From: JADKAV01 sp963733395
Lineage (GTDB): Bacteria > Actinomycetota > Actinomycetes > S36-B12 > UBA10799
Direction: 5' to 3'
DNA: 64,000 nucleotides
Assembly: GCA_963733395.1 (NCBI GenBank)
Contig: CAVTCZ010000005.1
Span: forward strand, 124,001-188,000
Shown: positions 17,466-26,107 of the stretch, piece after piece
Position numbering within the stretch: position 1 is the stretch's first letter
Layout: each line of letters opens with the position of its first letter
Made by a program: the position numbers and the translations under genes
The notes under the pieces: generated by a model
What the model was told of the DNA's origin: nothing
What the model saw: the letters and a program-made list of their open reading frames with translations, nothing else
The model's database searches: none

Positions 17466-18502
17466 CCCGGGACCAGACGCCCGACCACGACGGGGCGGTA
17501 CCGGACCACGCGGCGATCGCGCAGATCCAGGAGGCGCTGCTCGGCGGCCCGATGAAGTACACCCGCGACGAGGTGGCCGACGATGCCAGCGTGCCGTTGG
17601 AGGCCGCCCGGGTGCTCTGGCGTTCGATGGGATACGCCGACGTCGGGGAGGCGGTCGCGTTCACCGACGAGGACGTGGCGGCACTGCACCGGGTGCTGCA
17701 CCTGATCGACGTGGGCGGCCTCGACCCGGACACCACCAACGACCTCGTGCGGGCGCTCGGCCAGACCACAGCACGTCTGGCCGATTGGCAGGTGAACACA
17801 CTGGCGGGGTTGATGGAGCGGACCGGGACGATCGACACCGCCGACGGTCTGGCGCTGCGAACCCTGGATGTCTTCGGCGACGAGCTCAGCAGACTGATGC
17901 CGGATCTCGAGGCCCTGCTGGTCTACGTGTGGCGGCGCGCGATCGCCACCGCCGTCACCCGCGCCGCAGCCGCGGGCGGGGCATCGCCGCACGGCTCCGA
18001 ATCGGGTGTGCTGAGCGTGGGATTCGCCGACATGGTGGGGTACACGCGGCTGTCCCGCCGCCTGCCCGAGGACGAGTTGGCGCAGTTGGTGCAGCGGTTC
18101 GAGGCGGTCAGTTCCGACATCGTGGCCGCGGGCGGGGGCCGGCTGGTCAAGACCGTCGGTGACGAGGTGCTGTTCGTGGCCACCAGTGCCGACCAGGCGG
18201 CGGACATCGCCTTACGGCTGCACGCGACCCACGCGGAGGACGACAGCGTTCCGGAGATGCGCATCGGGCTGGCCACCGGGCAGGTGCTCTCGCGCATGGG
18301 CGACGTCTTCGGCACGACGGTCAACCTGGCCAGCCGGCTGACGGCGTTGGCCAAGCCGGGCGCGACGCTGGTGGACGCCGAGACGAAGTCGCACCTCGAG
18401 GACGACCCGCGGTATCTGCTGCGGGGCCAGCGCGGGCGCCCGGTCCGGGGGTTCGGCGTCTTGCGGGCGTTCGTGTTGACCCACGCACCTGCCCCTGTCT
18501 GA
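17462..18502 (+). CDS. Class III adenylate cyclase with N-terminal regulatory domain
   Basis: 346 aa from GTG 17462. Residues about 1-175 resemble the autoinhibitory regulatory domain of Rv1264-type pH-sensing cyclases. Residues about 185-346 are the catalytic domain: VGFADMVGYTRLSRRL (first metal Asp), GGRLVKTVGDEVLFVA (second metal Asp), RIGLATGQVLSRMGDVFGTTVNLASRL (Asn-Arg transition-state pair). All residues needed for cAMP synthesis are visible. It is translationally coupled to the PH-domain protein, an arrangement that could link membrane state to cAMP, which is inference only. Confidence 0.88.
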   Translation: MTRDQTPDHDGAVPDHAAIAQIQEALLGGPMKYTRDEVADDASVPLEAARVLWRSMGYADVGEAVAFTDEDVAALHRVLHLIDVGGLDPDTTNDLVRALGQTTARLADWQVNTLAGLMERTGTIDTADGLALRTLDVFGDELSRLMPDLEALLVYVWRRAIATAVTRAAAAGGASPHGSESGVLSVGFADMVGYTRLSRRLPEDELAQLVQRFEAVSSDIVAAGGGRLVKTVGDEVLFVATSADQAADIALRLHATHAEDDSVPEMRIGLATGQVLSRMGDVFGTTVNLASRLTALAKPGATLVDAETKSHLEDDPRYLLRGQRGRPVRGFGVLRAFVLTHAPAPV

Positions 18503-18545
18503 GCGGGCATTCGAAGTCCCGCGGCGGCGCGGCCGCGATCGGCCC

Positions 18546-18551
18546 TACGCT
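18546..18551 (+). promoter_or_regulatory. Leaderless -10 (TACGCT) of the second carboxyltransferase gene
   Basis: TACGCT 6 nt before GTG 18558. Confidence 0.6.
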
Positions 18552-18557
18552 ACGGGT

Positions 18558-20081
18558 GTGGAGACCGAGGATCTGAAGAAACTGTCCGACCAGGTCAAGG
18601 CCGGGGGCGCGCACAAGTATCACGCCGCCAACGCCCGCCGCGGCAAGCTCTTCGCCAGGGACCGGATCGAGCGGCTCGTGGACGAGGGCTCGTTCGTGGA
18701 GGACGGGTTGTTCGCCAACGTGAAGTCCGAGGGATTGCCGGCCGACGGGGTCGTGACCGGCACGGCGGCCATCGATGGCCGCCCGGTGTGTCTGATGGCC
18801 AACGACTCGACCGTCAAGGCAGGTTCGTGGGGGGCGCGTACGGTCGAGAAGATCATCCGGATCATCGAGGTGGCACTGAGGACCGGGGTTCCGATGGTCT
18901 ATCTCGTGGACTCCGCAGGCGCACGGATCACCGACCAGGTGGACCTGTTCCCCGGGCGCCGTGGTGCCGGCAAGATCTTCCACACCCAGGTGCGGGCCAG
19001 CGGGGCGATCCCGCAGGTGTGTGCGCTGTTCGGGCCGTCGGCGGCCGGCGGCGCCTACATCCCGGCGTTCTGCGACATCGTGATCATGGTCGAGGGCAAC
19101 GCCAGCATGTACCTGGCCAGCGACCGGATGGTGCAGATGGTGACCGGCGAGAAGACGACCCTGGAGGAGATGGGCGGGGCCCGGGTGCACTGCGTCGACA
19201 GCGGTGTCGGGCACATGCTGGTCAAGAGCGAATCCGACGCCCTGCTCGGGGTGAAGCGATATCTGTCCTATCTGCCGGACAACTGGGAACTCGACCCACC
19301 CGCCGCGCAGGCATCCGCCCCCGGGAACGTGGACCTGCGGGCACTTGTGCCGGAGTCCGAGCGGCAGGCCTTCGACATGTACCGCTACATCCGCGGTCTG
19401 GTGGACGCCGACACCTTCTTCGAGATCCACGCACTGTGGGCCACGGAGTTGATCGTCGGGTTCGCGCGGATGGACGGCGAAGTCGTGGGGATCGTGGCGA
19501 ACAACTCGAGCTCCAAGGGCGGGGCGCTGTTCGTCGACTCCGCGGACAAGGCGGCCCGATTCGTGCAGTTGTGCGACGCGTTCAACGTGCCGCTGGTCTT
19601 CCTGTCCGACGTGCCCGGCTTCATGGTCGGCACGATCGTCGAGAAGCAGGGGATCATCCGCCACGGCGCCAAGATGATCACGGCCATCAGCGAGGCCACC
19701 GTGCCGAAGTTCTGCGTCGTCGTGCGCAAGGCCTACGGCGCCGGGCTGTACGCGATGGCCGGCCCGGGCTTCGAGCCGGACGCGACGATCGCGCTGCCGA
19801 CCGCGAAGATCGCGGTCATGGGGGCGGAGGCCGCGGTGAACGCCGTCTACGCGAACAAGATCGCCGCGTTGGAGACCGAGAACGATCGCACCAAGTTCAT
19901 CCTGGCGATGCGGGAGGAGTACGAGCAGGACATCGACGTGATGCGCCTGGCCTCGGAACTGGTGGTGGATGCCGTGATCGAGCCGGAGGACCTGCGGCAG
20001 GAGTTGATCACCCGGATCACCCGGGCTCGCACCAAGGACCGGTTCTTCTCGCACCGCCGGCACGGGGTCACGCCGGTCTAG
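18558..20081 (+). CDS. Acyl-CoA carboxylase carboxyltransferase subunit, second paralogue
   Basis: 507 aa from GTG 18558. Same crotonase-type fold as AccD5 but a distant paralogue: LVDSAGARITDQVDLFPGRRGAGKIF, FGPSAAGGAYIPAFCDIVIM, LSDVPGFMVGTIVEKQGIIRHGAKM and RKAYGAGLYAMAGPGFEPD. The FPGRRGAGKIF loop resembles the methylcrotonyl/geranyl-CoA carboxylase branch, but substrate cannot be fixed by eye. No alpha subunit is adjacent, so it may use AccA3. The gene stands alone with a leaderless start. Confidence 0.88.
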   Translation: METEDLKKLSDQVKAGGAHKYHAANARRGKLFARDRIERLVDEGSFVEDGLFANVKSEGLPADGVVTGTAAIDGRPVCLMANDSTVKAGSWGARTVEKIIRIIEVALRTGVPMVYLVDSAGARITDQVDLFPGRRGAGKIFHTQVRASGAIPQVCALFGPSAAGGAYIPAFCDIVIMVEGNASMYLASDRMVQMVTGEKTTLEEMGGARVHCVDSGVGHMLVKSESDALLGVKRYLSYLPDNWELDPPAAQASAPGNVDLRALVPESERQAFDMYRYIRGLVDADTFFEIHALWATELIVGFARMDGEVVGIVANNSSSKGGALFVDSADKAARFVQLCDAFNVPLVFLSDVPGFMVGTIVEKQGIIRHGAKMITAISEATVPKFCVVVRKAYGAGLYAMAGPGFEPDATIALPTAKIAVMGAEAAVNAVYANKIAALETENDRTKFILAMREEYEQDIDVMRLASELVVDAVIEPEDLRQELITRITRARTKDRFFSHRRHGVTPV

Positions 20082-20270
20082 GACCGCGTCGCGCGGGTGG
20101 CTGCAGTTCGCCCGGGTTCTGCTGAGTCTTCGGTATCGAGCGGGGAGCCGGCGTTGCCGCTGGTTGGGAAGTGGGCCGGGGCATCAACCGGCCGTGCGGT
20201 CACCGACCACGGCGTGAGCCCGAAGTGGCCCTGGCGGGTGGATCTGGCACGCCGGCGCAGAGGGCCGGAC

Positions 20271-20783
20271 TCAGACCATCGCCTCGTCGGCGACGACCTT
20301 CTCCGGGAGCTCCGGGAACACCCATTTGCGGTAGGACCAGAAGCGGAACAGCGTCCCGAGGCCCAGACCGATCACGTTCGCCGAGATGTTGTCGGCCAGC
20401 GGGCTGGTGAGGTCCAGTGCGTAGTGGCTGAACCACAGGCAACTCAGGGTGATCAGCAGCGCGACGCCGTTGAGCACGAAGAACAGGACGTACTCACGCA
20501 GGTAACTGGTACGGCCGCGATCGGAGAAAGTCCAGATCCGGTTGCCGATGTACGCGACGGTGGTGGCCGCGATCACTGAGACGATCTTGGCGGTCAGCGG
20601 CTTGTCGTACAGGGGCCCCTCGCCGCCGGCGAAGCGCAGCACGTTGAACAGGCCCACGTCCACCACCAGCGCGACCAGGCCGACGACACCGAACTTGGCG
20701 ATCTGGTGCACCAGATCCTCGATGCGCAGCCACAGCGACTTCGCGGCGACGGGGATACTCACCTCCTCAGAGTACCCAGCCAC
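20271..20783 (-). CDS. GtrA-like membrane protein
   Basis: 170 aa from GTG 20783. Four hydrophobic segments (IAKFGVVGLVALVVDVGLFNVLRF, IVSVIAATTVAYIGNRIWTF, YVLFFVLNGVALLITLSCLWF, ISANVIGLGLGTLFRFWSYRKWVF) with the family motifs GNRIWTF and RFWSYRKWVF. GtrA/DPMS-type proteins are proposed flippases for polyprenyl-phosphate sugars or take part in arabinogalactan building. An equivalent gene (Rv3277) lies next to purK and fadE25 in M. tuberculosis. Confidence 0.88.
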   Translation of the reverse strand: MAGYSEEVSIPVAAKSLWLRIEDLVHQIAKFGVVGLVALVVDVGLFNVLRFAGGEGPLYDKPLTAKIVSVIAATTVAYIGNRIWTFSDRGRTSYLREYVLFFVLNGVALLITLSCLWFSHYALDLTSPLADNISANVIGLGLGTLFRFWSYRKWVFPELPEKVVADEAMV

Positions 20784-20788
20784 GCGGG

Positions 20789-20798
20789 AAACTAGGCT
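20789..20798. promoter_or_regulatory. Overlapping divergent -10 elements of gtrA-like gene and acyl-CoA dehydrogenase
   Basis: TAGTTT on the minus strand (20794-20789, 5 nt before GTG 20783) and TAGGCT on the plus strand (20793-20798) share the central TA. The plus transcript would start near 20805 and have a leader of about 33 nt containing GAAGGG at 20825-20830. Confidence 0.55.
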
Positions 20799-20837
20799 GG
20801 GACACAGGAGTGATTTTGCTCACCGAAGGGCATTGTT

Positions 20838-21992
20838 ATGGATCTGCGACTGACCGAGGAACACGAAGCGCTGCGAAAGGCCGTCGCCGCGTTCGCCAAC
20901 GATGTGGTCGCCCCGGCGATCGGGGACTACTACATGCGCGGGGAGTTCCCGTACCCGCTGGTGGCGCAGATGGCCGAGATGGGATTGTTCGGCCTGCCCT
21001 TCCCGGAGGAGTACGGCGGGATGGGCGGTGACTACACGGCCCTGTGCGTGGCGATCGAGGAACTCGGCCGGGTCGACTCCTCCCTGGCCATCACGCTGGA
21101 GGCCGCGGTCAGCCTCGGTGCGATGCCGATCTACCGGTTCGGCTCCGAGGAGCTCAAGGCGCAGTGGCTGCCGCAGCTGACCTCCGGACGGATGCTCGGG
21201 GCGTTCGGCCTCACCGAGCCCGGCGCCGGTTCGGACGCCGGCGGCACCCGGACGACTGCCCGGCTCGAGGGGGACGAGTGGGTGATCAACGGCACGAAGG
21301 CGTTCATCACCAACTCCGGCACCGACATCACCGGGCTGATCACGGTCACTGCGGTCACCGGGGAACACAACGGGCGCAAGGAGATCTCCAGCATCCTGGT
21401 GCCTGCCGGAACGTCCGGGTTGAGCATCTCAGCTCCGTACAAGAAGGTCGGCTGGGACGCCTCCGACACCCACGAGGTGTCGCTGGTCGACGTGCGGGTG
21501 CCCGCGAGCAACCTGGTCGGCGACCGGGGCCGGGGTTACGCGCAGTTCTTGAGCATCCTCGACGAGGGCCGGATCGCCATCGCGGCGCTGGCCACCGGGC
21601 TGGCGCAGGGGTGCGTCGACGTCTCCGTCGAGTACGCCCACCAGCGGGAGGCCTTCGGCCGTCCGATCGGCAGCAACCAGGCGATCCAGTTCATGATCGC
21701 GGACATGCAGATGCGAGCCCACATGTCGCGGCTGGCCTGGCGGGAGGCCGCCGGGCGGATGGGCCGCGGGGAACCCTTCAAGCAGCAGGCGGCGATCGCC
21801 AAGCTCTTCACGTCGGAGGCGGCGATGGACAACGCCCGCGCGGCGACCCAGGTGCACGGCGGGTACGGGTTCATGATCGAGTTCCCGGCCGGCCGCTTCT
21901 ACCGGGACGCCAAGATCCTCGAGATCGGGGAGGGCACCAGCGAGGTGCAGCGGATGCTGATCGCCCGCGACCTGGGCCTGCCCGGTGCTTGA
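20838..21992 (+). CDS. fadE25: Acyl-CoA dehydrogenase (FadE25-like)
   Basis: 384 aa. Complete ACAD: FGLTEPGAGSDAGGTRTTA (FAD binding), FITNSGTD, HQREAFGRPIGSNQAIQFMIADM, ATQVHGGYGFMIEFPAGRFYRD and EIGEGTSEVQRMLIARDL. The IGEGTSEVQ segment holds the catalytic Glu region. It catalyses the first beta-oxidation step on an unassigned acyl-CoA. A GAAGGG site lies 7 nt before the ATG. The 3' end overlaps purK by 8 bp, coupling fatty acid oxidation with purine synthesis genes exactly as in M. tuberculosis (Rv3274c-Rv3276c). Confidence 0.93.
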   Translation: MDLRLTEEHEALRKAVAAFANDVVAPAIGDYYMRGEFPYPLVAQMAEMGLFGLPFPEEYGGMGGDYTALCVAIEELGRVDSSLAITLEAAVSLGAMPIYRFGSEELKAQWLPQLTSGRMLGAFGLTEPGAGSDAGGTRTTARLEGDEWVINGTKAFITNSGTDITGLITVTAVTGEHNGRKEISSILVPAGTSGLSISAPYKKVGWDASDTHEVSLVDVRVPASNLVGDRGRGYAQFLSILDEGRIAIAALATGLAQGCVDVSVEYAHQREAFGRPIGSNQAIQFMIADMQMRAHMSRLAWREAAGRMGRGEPFKQQAAIAKLFTSEAAMDNARAATQVHGGYGFMIEFPAGRFYRDAKILEIGEGTSEVQRMLIARDLGLPGA

Positions 21993-23136
21993 TCTGCCGG
22001 CGGGCACACCCCGCGTGGGGGTCATCGGCGGTGGGCAACTGGCGCGGATGAGCCAGCAGCCGGCCATCGCGCTGGGTGTCCAGTTGCACGTGCTCGCCGA
22101 TTCCGAGCACGACAGTGCGTCGCAGGTGATCCCGACGATGTCGGTCGGCACCGCGAAGGACGCGGCCGCGATCCGGGCGCTGGCCGAGTCGGTCGACGTC
22201 GTGACCTTCGACCACGAACACGTACCACTGGCGATCGTGCAGGCGCTGGAGGCCGAGGGTCACGCGGTCTACCCGGGGTCGGCGGCGCTGGCCTTCGCCC
22301 AGGACAAGGCCGCCATGCGTACCCGGCTCGAGGCGGCGGGAATCCCGGTCCCGAAATGGCAGGTCGTCGCCACCCCCGATGAGGTGGTTGCGTTCGACGC
22401 GCCCTGGCCCAAGGTGCTGAAGGCCTCCAAAGGCGGCTACGACGGCAAGGGCGTCTGGGTCGTCGAGAACGTGGCCGCGGCCGCCGAGGTGATGTCCCAC
22501 GACCTGGGTCCCGGTGCCGTGTGGCTGGTCGAGGTGATGGTCGCCTTCACCCAGGAGATCGCGGTGCAGGTCGCCCGGTCGCCGCACGGGCAGGCAGTGG
22601 CCTACCCGCCGGTGCGCACGGTGCAGGCCGACGGGATCTGTGTCGAGGTGGTCGCGCCGGCCGCGCCCACCGGCGCCACCGCCGAGCAGGCCGAAGCGCT
22701 GGCCCTCGGAATCGCCAAGGAGCTCGGCGTCGTGGGCATGCTCGCCGTGGAGCTGTTCGACACCGCCGATGGCCTGGTGGTCAATGAACTGGCCATGCGA
22801 CCGCACAACTCCGGCCACTGGACCATCGAAGGCGCCTACACCTCGCAGTTCGAGAACCACTTGCGGGCGGTGCTCGACATGCCGCTCGGCGACCCCCGCG
22901 CCCGGCAGCCGAAGGCGGTGATGGTCAACATCCTGGGTGGGGACCTCGCTGACCTGCACATCGCCTTCCGGCACGTCATGGCACGCGACCCGGCGCTGAA
23001 GATCCACCTGTACGGCAAAGACGTGCGGCCGGGACGCAAGGTGGGACATGTGACGGCGCTCGGTGAGGATGAGGCCGTACTGCGGGCACGCGCGCAACAT
23101 GCCGCCGACTACTTCCAAGGAGTCATCGATGAGTGA
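21985..23136 (+). CDS. purK: 5-(carboxyamino)imidazole ribonucleotide synthase
   Basis: 383 aa from GTG 21985. ATP-grasp protein with GVIGGGQLARMSQQPAI, VVTFDHEHVP, KASKGGYDGKGVWVV, VWLVEVMVAFTQEIAVQVARS and NELAMRPHNSGHWTIEGA, all PurK hallmarks. It converts AIR, bicarbonate and ATP to N5-CAIR, which PurE, encoded next, rearranges. Start overlaps the acyl-CoA dehydrogenase stop by 8 bp. Confidence 0.95.
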   Translation: MLDLPAGTPRVGVIGGGQLARMSQQPAIALGVQLHVLADSEHDSASQVIPTMSVGTAKDAAAIRALAESVDVVTFDHEHVPLAIVQALEAEGHAVYPGSAALAFAQDKAAMRTRLEAAGIPVPKWQVVATPDEVVAFDAPWPKVLKASKGGYDGKGVWVVENVAAAAEVMSHDLGPGAVWLVEVMVAFTQEIAVQVARSPHGQAVAYPPVRTVQADGICVEVVAPAAPTGATAEQAEALALGIAKELGVVGMLAVELFDTADGLVVNELAMRPHNSGHWTIEGAYTSQFENHLRAVLDMPLGDPRARQPKAVMVNILGGDLADLHIAFRHVMARDPALKIHLYGKDVRPGRKVGHVTALGEDEAVLRARAQHAADYFQGVIDE

Positions 23137-23629
23137 GCCGAAGGTCGCAGTGGTGATGGGCAGCGACTCCGACTGGCCGGTCATGTCCGAGGCCGTCAAG
23201 GCCTGCGCCGAGTTCGACGTCGCGTGCTTCGCCGATGTCGTCTCGGCACACCGGATGCCCGACGAGATGCTCGAGTTCGGCCGCACCGCCGCCGACCGGG
23301 GATTCCAGGTGATCATCGCCGGCGCCGGCGGCGCGGCCCATCTGCCGGGGATGCTGGCGGCGGTCACACCGCTGCCGGTGATCGGCGTCCCAGTGCCGCT
23401 GGCGAGGTTGGACGGCTTGGACTCGCTGTTGTCGATCGTGCAGATGCCCGCGGGGGTCCCGGTCGCCACCGTCGCCATCGGCAACGCCCGCAACGCCGGG
23501 CTGCTGGCGGTGCGCATCCTGGCGGCGACCGACCCCGACCTGCAGGAGCGGATGCGCGCCTTCCAGGCCGCGCTGCGGGACACTGCCGCCGCGAAGGGCG
23601 AGGTCGTGCGGGCCGCGGAGATGCCATGA
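23129..23629 (+). CDS. purE: N5-carboxyaminoimidazole ribonucleotide mutase
   Basis: 166 aa. MGSDSDWPVM, VVSAHRMPDEM (catalytic His), IAGAGGAAHLPGMLAAVTPLPVIGVPV and NARNAGLLAVRIL define class I PurE. The ATG at 23129 is chosen over an in-frame upstream start because AAGGAG at 23117-23122 is 6 nt away and the ATG overlaps the purK stop by 8 bp. Confidence 0.95.
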   Translation: MSEPKVAVVMGSDSDWPVMSEAVKACAEFDVACFADVVSAHRMPDEMLEFGRTAADRGFQVIIAGAGGAAHLPGMLAAVTPLPVIGVPVPLARLDGLDSLLSIVQMPAGVPVATVAIGNARNAGLLAVRILAATDPDLQERMRAFQAALRDTAAAKGEVVRAAEMP

Positions 23630-24057
23630 CGCACGGGGACTTCTGCCGGCTTCCGGGTCAGTCGAGCCCGAACCGGGACCCGCAGTTGTACGGCACCGAC
23701 GACCTGGTCGCCGAACTGCTGGCCGACGCCCAGACCTGGTTCGTCGTCGGATTGAGCACGAACCGGGCGCGCGCGGCGCTGGGCGTGGCGGAGTTCCTGC
23801 AGCGCCAGGGCCGCAAGATCGTGCCCATCCATCCGAAGGCGGAGGACGTGCTGGGTTCCCAGGGATTCGCCACCGTGGAGCAGGCGGCGGCGCTGCTCGG
23901 TGCCCCCGACGTGGTGGATTGCTTCGTCCGCAGTGAACTCGTCGGACCAATTGTGGATTCGGCCATTGCCATCGGGGCGGGTGCGGTGTGGCTGCAGTTC
24001 GACGTCATCGACGAGGCCGCGGCCAAGCGTGCCCGTGACGCTGGCTGGAGGTCGTGA
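23626..24057 (+). CDS. CoA-binding (Rossmann) domain protein, YccU-like
   Basis: 143 aa from ATG 23626, overlapping the purE stop (ATGA). WFVVGLSTNRARAALGVAEFLQRQGRKIVPIHPKAEDVLGSQGF and VVDCFVRSELVGPIVDSAIAIGAGAVWLQFDVID match the small single-domain CoA-binding family (PF13380). Function unknown, possibly a CoA-responsive cofactor. Likely the last gene of the fadE25-purK-purE operon; the downstream inverted repeat element may act as its terminator. Confidence 0.88.
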   Translation: MTHGDFCRLPGQSSPNRDPQLYGTDDLVAELLADAQTWFVVGLSTNRARAALGVAEFLQRQGRKIVPIHPKAEDVLGSQGFATVEQAAALLGAPDVVDCFVRSELVGPIVDSAIAIGAGAVWLQFDVIDEAAAKRARDAGWRS

Positions 24058-24129
24058 TGGACCGCTGCCCGGCGGCGGACTGGCCGCTGTTGGGCCCGGC
24101 GGCATAGGCCGGCTGCGTAGGGACAGCTG

Positions 24130-24217
24130 CGACTGTTGCACGGTTGCGGCCTTATCGCGACGACTGTGGCACGGTTGCTGGTTTTGGCACCTGAATCCGA
24201 CAACCGCGCAACAGTCG
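24130..24217. repeat. Inverted-repeat element, copy A (two left units, one right unit)
   Basis: Left units CGACTGTTGCACGGTTG at 24130 and CGACTGTGGCACGGTTGCTGG at 24161 (period 31 bp), a 15-nt spacer TTTTGGCACCTGAAT, then right unit CCGACAACCGCGCAACAGTCG at 24197-24217. The second right unit seen in other copies is missing, where the convergent PEBP gene ends (24236). Arm type: CTGG on the left, TCGG on the right, the same orientation as copy D. Confidence 0.9.
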
Positions 24218-24235
24218 CGGAGCGGACCCGAGCAC

Positions 24236-24775
24236 TCAGTGCGAGAACGTGGCGACCAGGACTCCGCGCGCGATCGTGTGCGCGGTCAAGTTGAAGCCCA
24301 CGATCGCGGCAGGAGTGTCCGGCGCGAGGTCGAGGTGCTCGGTGTCCAGGGCGTGGACGGCGAAGAAGTACCGGTGGTCGTGGTCGCCGGGTGGCGGCGC
24401 CGCCCCGCCGTAGCCGACCGACCCGTAGTCGGTGCGGAACTGTGCGGCCCCGTCGGGCAACGCCGAGCCGTCCGCCGCCCCGGCGCCGCGGGGCAGGGAG
24501 GTGACGGACGCCGGGATGTTGACGACCTGCCAGTGCCACCAGCCGCTGTGGGTCGGGGCATCCGGGTCGAAGCAGGTCACGGCGAAGCTCTTGGTGTTCG
24601 CGGGGAACCCGGACCACGACAGTTGCGGCGATTGATCCTCGCCGCCGGCGCTGCCGTGCACGTGGGTCATCGGCAGGACTTCGCCGTCGACGATGTCCTC
24701 GCTGGTGAGCTGGAACGACAGCACCTCTGGCAGGTGCTCATAGGGTCCGCCGGGGCGGTTGCGCTCGAGTTTCAC
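24236..24775 (-). CDS. YbhB/YbcL-type PEBP (Raf kinase inhibitor-like) protein
   Basis: 179 aa from GTG 24775. The phosphatidylethanolamine-binding fold is clear: EDQSPQLSWSGFPANTKSFAVTCFDPDAPTHSGWWHWQVVNIPASV (DPDAP and the HW motif) and GYGGAAPPPGDHDHRYFFAVHALD (GxxPP and H-x-R-Y-x-F). The physiological ligand of bacterial members is unknown. TAGACT 6 nt before the GTG gives a leaderless start. Confidence 0.92.
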   Translation of the reverse strand: MKLERNRPGGPYEHLPEVLSFQLTSEDIVDGEVLPMTHVHGSAGGEDQSPQLSWSGFPANTKSFAVTCFDPDAPTHSGWWHWQVVNIPASVTSLPRGAGAADGSALPDGAAQFRTDYGSVGYGGAAPPPGDHDHRYFFAVHALDTEHLDLAPDTPAAIVGFNLTAHTIARGVLVATFSH

Positions 24776-24781
24776 ACCCCG

Positions 24782-24787
24782 AGTCTA
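24782..24787 (-). promoter_or_regulatory. Leaderless -10 (TAGACT) of the PEBP gene
   Basis: TAGACT on the minus strand, 6 nt before GTG 24775. The divergent dehydrogenase has TACGAT at 24831-24836 and a short leader with GGAG before its ATG. Confidence 0.6.
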
Positions 24788-24862
24788 TGCCTGCACCCAC
24801 GGCAGGGACACGTGCTGGAAGGCGGGTTCGTACGATGGCTTCGGGATCGATCGGAGAAGAAC

Positions 24863-26008
24863 ATGGACGACGTCTACCGCCTGCCCGAGGAACACCGCGA
24901 ACTGCAACAGGCCGTTCGCGCCTTGGCCACCGACAAGATCGCACCGCGTGCCGCGGAGATCGACGAGAAGGGGGAGTTCCCCTGGGATGTGTACGAGGCG
25001 CTGGCCGCCAGCGGCTTCCACGCCATCCACATCCCCGAGGAGTACGGCGGCAGTGGGGGGGACAACCTCGCCTCCTGCATCGTGATCGAAGAGGTGGCCC
25101 GGGTCTGCGGCTCGTCGTCGTTGATCCCTGCGGTGAACAAGCTCGGCACGACGCCGCTGCTGGTGGGGGCCGATGAGGACCTCAAGCAGCGCTATCTGCC
25201 GCAGGTGGCCAGTGGCGAGGCGATGTTCTCCTACGCGCTCAGCGAGCCGGAGGCAGGCAGCGATGCGGCCAGCATGAAGAGTCGCGCAGTCAAGCAGGGC
25301 GACGTCTGGGTGCTCAACGGCGCCAAGCGCTGGATCACCGGCGCCGGGGTCTCCAAGTACTACACCGTGATGGCTTCGACCGATCCGGGTTCCGGGCCGA
25401 AGGGCATCAGCGCCTTCGTCGTGCACGGCGACGACCCCGGGTTCTCCCTCGGCGCGGAGGAGCGCAAACTCGGTATCAAGGGCTCGCCGACCCGCGAGTT
25501 GTACTTCGACAACGTGGAGTTGCCCGCCGACCGCATGATCGGTGCGGAGGGTACGGGGTGGGTCACGGCCATGAAGACCCTGGACCTCACCCGCATCTGC
25601 ATCGGTGCCCAAGCCGTGGGGATGGCACAAGGTGCGTTGGACCTGGCGATCGACTACGCCAAGGAGCGCAAGCAGTTCGGCAAGCCCATCGCCGACTTCC
25701 AGGGCATCCAGTTCATGCTCGCGGACATGGCGATGCAGGTGGAGGCTGCACGGCAGTTGGTGTACTTCGCAGCGGCATCCGGGGAGCGCGGCGACGAGCG
25801 CACCACGTTCCTTGGCAGTGCGGCCAAGTGCCTGGCCTCGGACACGGCGATGAAGGTGACCGTGGACGTGGTACAGGTGCTCGGCGGCTATGGCTATGTG
25901 AAGGACTACGCGGCCGAGCGGTTCATGCGCGATGCGAAGATCACGCAGATCTACGAGGGCACCAACCAGATCCAGCGGTTGGTGATGGCGCGCAACCTGC
26001 TCAAGTAG
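24863..26008 (+). CDS. Acyl-CoA dehydrogenase, second copy in the window
   Basis: 381 aa. YALSEPEAGSDAASMKSRA, WITGAGVSKYYTVMAST, KLGIKGSPTRELYFDNVELP, YAKERKQFGKPIADFQGIQFMLADMAMQ, VLGGYGYVKDYAAERFMRDAKITQIYEGTNQIQRLVMARNLL. The IYEGTNQIQ segment is typical of short/branched-chain acyl-CoA dehydrogenases. ATG 24863 has GGAG 6 nt upstream and a TACGAT hexamer at 24831, giving a leader of roughly 20 nt. Only a distant paralogue of the dehydrogenase at 20.8 kb. Confidence 0.93.
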   Translation: MDDVYRLPEEHRELQQAVRALATDKIAPRAAEIDEKGEFPWDVYEALAASGFHAIHIPEEYGGSGGDNLASCIVIEEVARVCGSSSLIPAVNKLGTTPLLVGADEDLKQRYLPQVASGEAMFSYALSEPEAGSDAASMKSRAVKQGDVWVLNGAKRWITGAGVSKYYTVMASTDPGSGPKGISAFVVHGDDPGFSLGAEERKLGIKGSPTRELYFDNVELPADRMIGAEGTGWVTAMKTLDLTRICIGAQAVGMAQGALDLAIDYAKERKQFGKPIADFQGIQFMLADMAMQVEAARQLVYFAAASGERGDERTTFLGSAAKCLASDTAMKVTVDVVQVLGGYGYVKDYAAERFMRDAKITQIYEGTNQIQRLVMARNLLK

Positions 26009-26107
26009 GGGCGGCGCCGTACCGGCAATCCGCCGTCTGGGTGGTGTCTGTCGGGAGCAGGTTGCGTGATCGGCGACGAGGTGGCGGTGGGCGCAATCCG
26101 CCGGTCG

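Noticed and set aside
24057..24107. 16-codon frame overlapping the CoA-binding gene stop
   Set aside because: Overlapping ATG exists but the peptide is too short, has no conserved feature and no terminator or partner.
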